A stretch of DNA of 14,061 nucleotides from an uncultured Oscillospiraceae bacterium. Lineage in GTDB: Bacteria > Bacillota > Clostridia > Oscillospirales > Oscillospiraceae. A program made the position numbers and the translations under genes. The notes beneath the pieces are model-generated. The model did no database searches. It was not told where the DNA came from and saw nothing but the letters and a program-made list of their open reading frames with translations. Shown piece after piece: positions 6,402 through 12,420 of this stretch (position 1 is its first letter; each line of letters begins with the position of its first letter). The stretch spans positions 1 through 14,061 of the forward strand of contig CAADVN010000218.1 in NCBI GenBank assembly GCA_900752445.1, read 5' to 3'.

Positions 6402-6476
6402 GGCGCCATAGCCAAGTGGTAAGGCAGGGGACTGCAAATCCCCGATTCTCCGGTTCAAATCCGGATGGCGCCTCCA
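6402..6476 (+). tRNA. tRNA-Cys (anticodon GCA)
   Basis: Acceptor GGCGCCA pairs with TGGCGCC, then T and an encoded CCA. Stem GGGGA/TCCCC carries loop CTGCAAA with anticodon GCA. The T arm TCCGG-TTCAAAT-CCGGA is intact. It is the last tRNA of the operon; the terminator stem begins 2 nt after its CCA. Confidence 0.96.
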
Positions 6477-6477
6477 A

Positions 6478-6505
6478 AGCCCCGACGTGCTGTCGGGGCT
6501 TTTTT
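6478..6505 (+). terminator. Rho-independent terminator of the tRNA operon
   Basis: The arms AGCCCCGAC (6478-6486) and GTCGGGGCT (6492-6500) form a 9-bp stem around the 5-nt loop GTGCT, followed by a T-run to 6505. It ends the four-tRNA transcript and insulates the surface-protein gene downstream. Confidence 0.93.
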
Positions 6506-6514
6506 GCGTTATGG

Positions 6515-6536
6515 ACAATATAATTAATTATATTGT
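6515..6536. repeat. Perfect 22-bp A/T-rich palindrome
   Basis: Arm ACAATATAATT (6515-6525) is the exact reverse complement of AATTATATTGT (6526-6536), with no spacer. It lies 9 bp past the tRNA terminator and upstream of the surface-protein gene. As DNA it suits a homodimeric regulator; as RNA only a weak A/U hairpin would form. Confidence 0.85.
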
Positions 6537-6588
6537 ATTTAGCACTTGCATTTTGTGGATACAGATGTTAACATATGTGTGAATAGCC

Positions 6589-6606
6589 AGACGGGGTACC
6601 CCGTCT
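6589..6606. repeat. Perfect 18-bp G/C-rich palindrome
   Basis: Arm AGACGGGGT (6589-6597) is the exact reverse complement of ACCCCGTCT (6598-6606). In RNA it would give a 7-bp stem with a GUAC tetraloop. It is second of three tandem palindromes upstream of the surface-protein gene. Confidence 0.85.
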
Positions 6607-6609
6607 TCG

Positions 6610-6631
6610 CGTGACCGGCATGCCGGTCACG
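6610..6631. repeat. Perfect 22-bp G/C-rich palindrome
   Basis: Arm CGTGACCGGCA (6610-6620) is the exact reverse complement of TGCCGGTCACG (6621-6631). In RNA it would give a 9-bp stem with a CAUG tetraloop. It ends 31 nt before the AAGGAGG ribosome site of the next gene and only 3 bp separate it from the previous palindrome. Confidence 0.85.
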
Positions 6632-6679
6632 GATGTGCTTTGGTGTGTACATTGAAGAATTGAAGGAGGAGACAAGAAA

Positions 6680-9142
6680 ATGAAGAAACGCATATTACCC
6701 ATTCTTCTGGCATTAGTGATGTTGCTGTCGCTCATGCCAACGGTTGCTCTGGCGGTTGGAGAAAGTACGCAACAGGCAAGCTCAGTGGCGTCGTACACAA
6801 ACAACTCACAGGTAACTAAGTATTATAACACCGTCGGCGCAGCCATTAGCGCGTCAAACGCTGGCGGCGGCACAGTCACGCTGCTGAAAGACGCTGAGTT
6901 TAAGGCCACTGATATGAAAGGATCATACGCGGACAAAGTGGAGGTTCCGGGTTATGGTTATGTCGCTTTTATCAGAGCAGATTTAATTCTGGATCTTGGC
7001 GGTCATACCTTGACAACTGCCGACTATTCAATAGCCGTAAACCCTAGTATACATTTCACGGTCAAAAACGGCGTCCTTGAGAACACCAATGAACTTGGTG
7101 TTGCAATAATGACAACAAAGGACGGCTACGATAAGCCTGGCAGCAACGTTACGATAGAAAGCAGTGCAACGATCATTGCCGATGAAGCTGTGTTGACTGT
7201 TGGAAACGCTACGGTCAACATATATGGCACACTTGAATGCGTAAGTGATGCCATTTGCAGTACCGGCCCCAAGAACACTATAAACCTGAATGGCGCAAAC
7301 ATAACTGCCGGAGGAAATGCCTTATATCAGGAGAACAAAGATGGCGGTTCGGTTTTCAACGTCGAAAATAGCAACCTCGTCAGCACTGGCAGTTGGGCAG
7401 TTTACATTGGGAACAACGAAGACAGCTCTGTCGCCGCAAATCAGGGTATGCAGACCCTGAATATTAAAAACAGCAAGATCAGCGGCGTAAATGGCATTGC
7501 GGTGTTTTACACTAATGTGGATATAGACGGCGAGGACACTGAAGTCACTGCAGAGGACGAGTTCGCTTTTGCCGTCGCGCATAATATGGGCGAAAATGAA
7601 GGCGCTGTTGGCAACGTAAGCATTAAAAACGGAACTTTCAATGGCAAATTAGAAATACTCGAACCCTATGGCAATGCTGAAAATGAAGCTGTGCTGACGG
7701 TTTCCGGCGGCAAGTTCGATACCGATGTAGACGGCGAGTTCATTGCAGCAAACCTCAAGTATGGCGCTTTTGACGGTCAGTATTTCAGCTACCATGAGAC
7801 CCGTGAGGCGGCGCTGGCAGCCGCAGGCCCAAACGGTTCTGTCTTCGCCATTACCGGCCCGGGCCGCGTTACCCACACTGTGACCATCGACTACGACAAC
7901 GGCACAGAGGACGATACTTGGACGGTCATCGATAATGAGACGATTGCCGCGCCTGCCGTACCCACAAAGAGCGGTTACACCTTCATTTGCTGGGATGACG
8001 GCGCTGTACATTACTTACCGAATGACGACGTGCCTATCACCAAGGACACCACCCTAACCGCCAAGTGGATAGGAAATGACGAATACTCCCTCAGCCTCGC
8101 TCCGGCCAGCCTCAACCTCCTTGACGTGGGCAGCGACACGATCACAGTCTCCGCTGAAGTCCCTGAGGGCTATGAGCTGGTCATGACGAACTCCAACGGC
8201 AGCGTCGCGGACGCGGTCATGTCTGAGGATGGCAAAACCATCACAGTCACTGCGAAAAACGCCGGTTCCACGACCATAAGCGTCAGCATCGTCAGCGAAG
8301 ACGGCGTCGTCACGCTCGAGACCAAGACCTGCAATGTCGTTGTTGGGCCGTCATACGCCATCACCATCGTCTACGGCAACGGCACAGGGAATGAGACCGT
8401 GTACATCGCCCAGGGCGATGACTATAGGCTCCCCGCAGCCCCCTCCAAGCCCGGGTACATCTTCATGGGCTGGAAGTGCTCCGACGGGCACACGCATGAT
8501 GCCAATGAGGTCGTTACTGTCACCGGCGACATGACCTTCACCGCCATCTGGGCGAACATGCCCGACATCACTCCGGGCCCACCGGGCGGCGATGACGAGC
8601 CTGTCGTCCCCGACTTCCCGTTCACCGACGTGCGCGAGGGCCAGTGGTTCTACGAGGCCGTGAAGTACGTCTACAGCGAGGGAATCATGAACGGCATGGA
8701 CCGCTACACCTTCCAGCCGAACGACAGCCTGACCCGCGCCATGGTCTGGACCATGCTGGCCCGCATGGACGGCGTTGACACCGAGGGCGGCGCGACCTGG
8801 TACTCCAAGGCCCAGGATTGGGCCATGAGCCTCGATATCTCCGACGGCACGAACCCGATGGGCGAGATAACCCGTCAGGAGCTGGTGACGATGCTGTGGC
8901 GCTACGCCTACGTCTGCGACGCTGACATGACGCTGGGCGACGACACGAACATCCTCAGCTACATCGACATCGACAAGGTGAGCGACTGGGCCGTCGAGGC
9001 CTTCCAGTGGTGCTGCGGCGCCGGGATAATCGAGGGCGATGAGAACGGCGCCCTGAACCCGACGGCGGGCTGCACCCGCGCCGAGGCTGCGGCGATGTTC
9101 ATGCGCCTGTGCAAGAACGTCGACCTCTCGCCGACCGTGTGA
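6680..9142 (+). CDS. Secreted surface protein: beta-helix-like region, InlB-type repeats, Ig-like domain, three SLH domains
   Basis: This 820-residue protein starts with a Sec signal peptide (KKR, then a hydrophobic core, probable cleavage after ALA at 23-25). Residues about 45-390 have the repeating short-strand pattern of a right-handed beta-helix (for example ITLNGANITAG-like rungs and 'VSIKNGTFNG', 'VSGGKFDTD'). Two InlB/Listeria-Bacteroides repeats follow (about 398-463 and 559-627, each with GYxF..W and TAxW endings), flanking an Ig-like domain (about 468-556). After a Pro/Gly/Asp-rich linker come three SLH domains (about 648-815; TRAM, TRQE and TRAE motifs) that should anchor it non-covalently to cell-wall polymer. 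AAGGAGG stands 10 nt before the ATG. GC rises from about 45% (27 of 60 at 7081-7140) to about 67% (40 of 60 at 8701-8760), suggesting a mosaic gene. Ligand or enzyme activity is unknown; adhesion is a guess. Confidence 0.9.
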   Translation: MKKRILPILLALVMLLSLMPTVALAVGESTQQASSVASYTNNSQVTKYYNTVGAAISASNAGGGTVTLLKDAEFKATDMKGSYADKVEVPGYGYVAFIRADLILDLGGHTLTTADYSIAVNPSIHFTVKNGVLENTNELGVAIMTTKDGYDKPGSNVTIESSATIIADEAVLTVGNATVNIYGTLECVSDAICSTGPKNTINLNGANITAGGNALYQENKDGGSVFNVENSNLVSTGSWAVYIGNNEDSSVAANQGMQTLNIKNSKISGVNGIAVFYTNVDIDGEDTEVTAEDEFAFAVAHNMGENEGAVGNVSIKNGTFNGKLEILEPYGNAENEAVLTVSGGKFDTDVDGEFIAANLKYGAFDGQYFSYHETREAALAAAGPNGSVFAITGPGRVTHTVTIDYDNGTEDDTWTVIDNETIAAPAVPTKSGYTFICWDDGAVHYLPNDDVPITKDTTLTAKWIGNDEYSLSLAPASLNLLDVGSDTITVSAEVPEGYELVMTNSNGSVADAVMSEDGKTITVTAKNAGSTTISVSIVSEDGVVTLETKTCNVVVGPSYAITIVYGNGTGNETVYIAQGDDYRLPAAPSKPGYIFMGWKCSDGHTHDANEVVTVTGDMTFTAIWANMPDITPGPPGGDDEPVVPDFPFTDVREGQWFYEAVKYVYSEGIMNGMDRYTFQPNDSLTRAMVWTMLARMDGVDTEGGATWYSKAQDWAMSLDISDGTNPMGEITRQELVTMLWRYAYVCDADMTLGDDTNILSYIDIDKVSDWAVEAFQWCCGAGIIEGDENGALNPTAGCTRAEAAAMFMRLCKNVDLSPTV

Positions 9143-9179
9143 TTCTCCTCTATTTCTCAATACACTTACCCCAGCAAAA

Positions 9180-9215
9180 GGCCGGGAGGGCAAACGCCCT
9201 CCCGGCCACCTTTTT
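9180..9215. terminator. Bidirectional rho-independent terminator between convergent genes
   Basis: A 12-bp perfect stem (arms 9180-9191 and 9196-9207, starting GGCCGGGAGG) closes a 4-nt AAAC loop. T5 follows at 9211-9215 on the plus strand, and four T residues follow on the minus strand (A's at 9176-9179). It can end both the surface-protein gene and the convergent MATE gene. Confidence 0.9.
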
Positions 9216-9228
9216 GTCAATATCCAGT

Positions 9229-10602
9229 TCAGGCCGGGCGGTGAGTCTGCTCCACCTTCCGGAATATCTTCGCCAGCGCGATCACCGCAGCTATCGCGAG
9301 TATGACCTCGGCCACCGGCTGCGCATATGCCAGGCCGTAGAGCGGATAGAGCTTGTTGAGTATCCACAGCGCCGGGATCTCGAGCACTATCTTGCGCAGT
9401 ACGGCAAATATGAGCGCGTTCCTGCCGTAGCCGATCGCCTGGAACACGCCCACCGCAAGGAAGTCCAGGCACAAAAACGGCCCCGCCAGCGACATGCCGC
9501 GCAGAAAGTGCGAGCCGTATTCTATGATGACCTCGTTGTCCATGAACAGCCCCACGAAAAAGCCCGGCACGATGAAATACGCCGCAGATACCGCCGTTAT
9601 CAGCGTGACCGCCGCCACGCCCGCAAAGCGCACCGCGTCCTTCATCCGCTTGCCGTTGCCGGCGGAGAAATTGTAGCTTATGAGCGGCATGACGCCCTGT
9701 GACAGGCCGATCGCAACGTACATGGGCAGCATGTTCACCTTCTGAGAAATGCCCATGGCGGCGATCGCATCAGCCTTGTAGGCGGATGTGAAGTTGTTCA
9801 GTATCGTCATGCCCGTGACGTTGAGCAGGTTCTGTATCGCCGCGGGCACGCCCACACCGCATATGGCGCGCACCAGACGCCTATTGAAACTCAGCTTGCG
9901 TATGTCAATGCACACGAAGGTCTTGCCGCGCTTGACGGCCAGAAGCACAAGGAAGTACATGCAGGCCACGCAGTTGGAGATGAAGGTCGCAAGCCCGGCG
10001 CCCGCAGCGCCCATGCCCAGGCCCCAGGGCATGATGAAGATAGGGTCGAGCACGATGTTCAGCAGGCAGCCGCTCATCGTACCGATGGAGGCGTGCAGGG
10101 CCGCGCCCTCGGCTCGCACCAGATAGGCCATTACGACGTTGAGTATGCTCGGCGCCGCGCCGCAGTAGACCGTCCAGAACATATAGGCCGCCGTGGCGTC
10201 GCGCGTCGTCTCGTCCGCGCCGAGCAGGTCGAGCAGCGGGGTGCTGAAGGTTATGCAGAGCGCGGAGAAGATGAGCCCCGAGAACAGGGCGCAGTAAAAG
10301 CCGAAGGCGGAGCTCTTCGACACCATGTCATAGTCCTTGCAGCCAAGAGAGCGGCTCATAAGGCTCGAGGAGCCGACGCCGAAGAGGTTGTTCACGGCGT
10401 TGAAGGCGAGCAGCACCGGCGCGGCAAGCGTGACCGCCGAATTCTGCACGGAGTCGTTGAGCATGCCGACGAAATATGTATCCGCCAGGTTGTAGAGCAC
10501 CATGACGAGCGAGCTGAGTATGGTCGGCACGGCGAGCTTTGTAACGGCGATGGACACGGGCGCCGCCTCAAACAGCCAGGTTTTCTTATCCAGCTCCTGC
10601 AA
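9229..10602 (-). CDS. MATE family multidrug/cation efflux transporter
   Basis: This is a MATE-family (MepA/NorM-like) inner-membrane antiporter, which exports drugs or metabolites using a Na+ or H+ gradient. About 12 hydrophobic segments are visible in two similar halves. Family features include KLAVPTILSSLVMVLYNLADTYFVG in the first membrane segments, LGADETTRDATAAYM, 'NIVLDPIFI' and GLSQGVMPLISYNFSAGN. A TTG at 10602 is taken as the start (457 residues, the usual MATE length) because AGGAG lies 10 nt upstream. The in-frame ATG pair at 10659/10656 overlaps a promoter -10 box and lacks a ribosome site, so a 476-residue form seems unlikely. It stands alone on the minus strand, ended by the shared terminator. 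The substrate cannot be inferred. Confidence 0.92.
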   Translation of the reverse strand: MQELDKKTWLFEAAPVSIAVTKLAVPTILSSLVMVLYNLADTYFVGMLNDSVQNSAVTLAAPVLLAFNAVNNLFGVGSSSLMSRSLGCKDYDMVSKSSAFGFYCALFSGLIFSALCITFSTPLLDLLGADETTRDATAAYMFWTVYCGAAPSILNVVMAYLVRAEGAALHASIGTMSGCLLNIVLDPIFIMPWGLGMGAAGAGLATFISNCVACMYFLVLLAVKRGKTFVCIDIRKLSFNRRLVRAICGVGVPAAIQNLLNVTGMTILNNFTSAYKADAIAAMGISQKVNMLPMYVAIGLSQGVMPLISYNFSAGNGKRMKDAVRFAGVAAVTLITAVSAAYFIVPGFFVGLFMDNEVIIEYGSHFLRGMSLAGPFLCLDFLAVGVFQAIGYGRNALIFAVLRKIVLEIPALWILNKLYPLYGLAYAQPVAEVILAIAAVIALAKIFRKVEQTHRPA

Positions 10603-10612
10603 GGGGCAACAT

Positions 10613-10617
10613 CTCCT
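10613..10617 (-). promoter_or_regulatory. Ribosome binding site supporting a TTG start for the MATE gene
   Basis: AGGAG on the minus strand lies 10 nt before the TTG at 10602. No similar site precedes the upstream ATG codons. An out-of-frame ATG directly after AGGAG opens only an 8-codon reading frame. Confidence 0.6.
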
Positions 10618-10654
10618 GTATAAAAAAGCATAAAGCCGATATGGCTTAAACTTC

Positions 10655-10683
10655 ATCATACCACGAATTTAGCCTAACGGCAA
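10655..10683 (-). promoter_or_regulatory. Probable promoter of the MATE gene
   Basis: On the minus strand TTGCCG (4 of 6) and TATGAT (5 of 6) are 17 bp apart, with transcription expected to start near 10648. The -10 box overlaps the tandem ATG codons at 10659 and 10656, which would then not be in the mRNA. Confidence 0.55.
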
Positions 10684-10750
10684 GGGCCGGCGAGCTCAAA
10701 AAAACATGGCCCGCGACAACCGCCAAGGCGGCAGCGCGAGCTGAAGACAT

Positions 10751-10782
10751 AAAAAAACCAGAGCGCTAGATTCGCGCTCTGG
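10751..10782 (-). terminator. Rho-independent terminator of tRNA-Leu
   Basis: Reading the minus strand, arms CCAGAGCGC and GCGCTCTGG form a 9-bp stem around a 7-nt loop, followed by seven T residues (A's at 10751-10757). A smaller 6-bp hairpin (10785-10799) lies between the tRNA CCA and this stem and may assist 3' processing. Confidence 0.92.
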
Positions 10783-10799
10783 CTGCGGCGACACGCCGC

Positions 10800-10889
10800 T
10801 GGTGCGAGAGATGGGACTTGAACCCACACGCCTATAAATGAGACACAGGCACCTCAAGCCTGCCTGTCTGCCAGTTCCAGCACTCTCGC
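10800..10889 (-). tRNA. tRNA-Leu (anticodon GAG)
   Basis: This is a class II tRNA with a long variable arm. Acceptor GCGAGAG pairs with CTCTCGC, followed by A and an encoded CCA. The anticodon stem CAGGC/GCCTG holds loop TTGAGGT, anticodon GAG, reading CTC and CTT. The T arm TGGG-TTCAAGT-CCCA is intact. Promoter and terminator are its own, so it is a single-tRNA transcription unit. Confidence 0.95.
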
Positions 10890-10916
10890 ATATCGCTGGG
10901 GAAAGGCGCATTTGGT

Positions 10917-10944
10917 ATTATAACAGAAAAGCGGGTTTTGTCAA
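10917..10944 (-). promoter_or_regulatory. Consensus promoter of tRNA-Leu
   Basis: On the minus strand, perfect TTGACA and TATAAT hexamers are 16 bp apart, with AAAATTTTTG just upstream as a possible UP element. Transcription would begin near 10910. The -35 box starts only 15 bp after the stop codon of the glycosyltransferase gene. Confidence 0.88.
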
Positions 10945-10959
10945 CAAAAATTTTCACAT

Positions 10960-12168
10960 CTAAGTTTTCCTGCCAACGGGGTGGAGCTGGGCGGCTGTGA
11001 AGGCCACGCTGACGAGCAGCACGATGATGAGCGCCGCCGCGCCCCAGTGCATGAGCAGCAGGTAGCGCATCTTGAGATATGCGTGGTAGCCGAGCAGCGA
11101 GGCGAACTCGCAAAGCAGCGGCAGGAAGAGATATCCCGGCGCCGCGGCGGCGAAGGCAAGGCTGAGGATGTCCGCCGCGTAAAAGTACCTGTCGTGCATG
11201 TGCGGCAGCAGGAAGGGTATGCCGACGACGAGGATGAGCGCCCCGCCGAGCAGCGCCCAGTTCGTTATATGGCCCCTGCGCCACCAGAACCAGGCGAAGA
11301 CCGTCAGCATCAGGAAGAAGGCCGCGCCCACGCCCAGCTTCGCCGCAAGCGCCTCGTCGGTGACGTTCTTTGCAAAGGCGTAGACCGAGGGCGAGTTGTA
11401 GTTCAGTCCGCTGCCCACGCTGTCCATCTGGTTGAAATAGAGCATGATGGTGTCCACGAGCGGCCTGCCCGCTATCACCGCCGGCAGCATCAGCAGTACA
11501 TATACCGCCGGGAACACGAGAAAGTGCCAGAGCTTCACGCGCTTTCCCAGGAGGAGCAGCACGAAGACCGGCATGATGAATACCGCCTGGAGCTTGAAGG
11601 CAAAGGACACGGCCATGGCCGCCATGCCCAGGGCCGGCTTCCCCGACATCGCCCAGTACACGCCCAGCAGCGCGAGCGAGACGTAGATGCTGTCGCACTG
11701 GCCCCATACGGCGCTGTTGAGCACCACCGTCGGCCAGAACAGCACGACGAAATATGTGACGAGCAGCCGTATGCGGTCTTTCGTGTAGACGCTCACGAGC
11801 TTCATGGCGGAATAGGCCAGCAGCACGTCAAAAAACGTGGAGAGCAGCTTGATAAGGTAGAGGTCATCGACATTTATGTAGGAGAAGAGCGCAAGGAAAT
11901 AGAGGTAGGGCACGTTGTAGTTGCCCACGGAGTCCTTGAGCGCGGCAAAACCGCCGTTGTCGCGGAAATACTGCACCCACTTCGAGAGGAAGTCCTGGTA
12001 GTCCAGGGTCTCGTAGCTGAAGAAGAGCGCCCGGAGCACGAAGGCCCCGGCCACAAGGCCCGCGCAGACGAGCACATGCACCGGCTTTTTCAAGAGCCCG
12101 CCAAAGTAGAGCAGAAGCAGGGCGGCGCCCGCTTCGAGCAGCAGCAAGACTACGGTGACAGCGTCCAT
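10960..12168 (-). CDS. Polytopic membrane protein, GT-C-type glycosyltransferase-like (Gpi18-related mannosyltransferase group)
   Basis: This 402-residue protein has about ten hydrophobic segments and resembles GT-C fold glycosyltransferases, which transfer sugars from polyprenyl-phosphate donors outside the membrane. Evidence is the acidic pair in the first external loop (TLDYQDF, Asp56 and Asp59), LNSAVWGQCDSIYVSLALLG in the middle, FAFKLQAVF, and PHMHDRYFY at about 321-329. This pattern recalls bacterial proteins related to Gpi18 mannosyltransferases. The ATG at 12168 is preferred because GGGAGG lies 5 nt upstream; an in-frame ATG at 12204 has no such site. Divergent from rpoB. No terminator follows, so transcripts may run into tRNA-Leu. 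A role in wall glycan or glycolipid assembly is inference; donor and acceptor are unknown. Confidence 0.75.
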   Translation of the reverse strand: MDAVTVVLLLLEAGAALLLLYFGGLLKKPVHVLVCAGLVAGAFVLRALFFSYETLDYQDFLSKWVQYFRDNGGFAALKDSVGNYNVPYLYFLALFSYINVDDLYLIKLLSTFFDVLLAYSAMKLVSVYTKDRIRLLVTYFVVLFWPTVVLNSAVWGQCDSIYVSLALLGVYWAMSGKPALGMAAMAVSFAFKLQAVFIMPVFVLLLLGKRVKLWHFLVFPAVYVLLMLPAVIAGRPLVDTIMLYFNQMDSVGSGLNYNSPSVYAFAKNVTDEALAAKLGVGAAFFLMLTVFAWFWWRRGHITNWALLGGALILVVGIPFLLPHMHDRYFYAADILSLAFAAAAPGYLFLPLLCEFASLLGYHAYLKMRYLLLMHWGAAALIIVLLVSVAFTAAQLHPVGRKT

Positions 12169-12243
12169 TTGAACCTCCCGACAAAGAAAAAATCGGAGAA
12201 ACATGTCCCCGCAAAAAATCGTGAATTCTTAACAAAATCGCAC

Positions 12244-12273
12244 TTGACTTTGAGTGCACAATGATGATACAAT
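12244..12273 (+). promoter_or_regulatory. Probable promoter of rpoB
   Basis: TTGACT (5 of 6) and TACAAT (5 of 6) are 18 bp apart, placing transcription start near 12280 and giving a leader of about 140 nt before rpoB. The leader includes a 10-bp palindrome at 12378-12387 and two copies of GCAACAGTT (12348-12356, 12362-12370). No known riboswitch or r-protein binding structure was recognised there. No clear minus-strand promoter for the divergent glycosyltransferase was found in 12169-12420. Confidence 0.65.
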
Positions 12274-12420
12274 GACTTGCTATGTGTCCGGGACGGATAT
12301 TGACCCATTTTTACCTTGAGCTTATTCTAACAGATTTTCGCAGGATTGCAACAGTTTTTACGCAACAGTTGACAACCCACCCGGGTGTACGCCAGATTCC
12401 ATGACAAGGAGTGTGCATTG

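Noticed and set aside
6546..6574. Promoter for the surface-protein gene (TTGCAT, 17 bp, TAACAT)
   Set aside because: Matches are only 3 of 6 and 4 of 6, too weak to list; the true start of transcription is unknown.
7868..8566. Tandem repeat or CRISPR-like structure in the surface-protein gene
   Set aside because: The similarity is between two diverged InlB-type protein domains split by an Ig-like domain, not a nucleotide repeat array.
6402..9228. Integrated element using the tRNA-Cys 3' end as attachment site
   Set aside because: No integrase gene is present, and I saw no repeat of the tRNA-Cys 3' end before or after the MATE gene.
8351..9472. A 373-codon minus-strand frame under the SLH domains
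   Set aside because: It overlaps well-supported SLH coding sequence and crosses the bidirectional terminator. The product has no recognisable domain.
10981..12264. A 427-codon plus-strand frame over the glycosyltransferase gene
   Set aside because: It is a highly charged shadow of the membrane protein's codons; the minus-strand product has clear membrane segments and GT-C motifs.
12369..12398. Second rpoB promoter starting at TTGACA (12369-12374)
   Set aside because: The -35 box is perfect but no acceptable -10 box lies 16-18 bp downstream (best is CAGATT).
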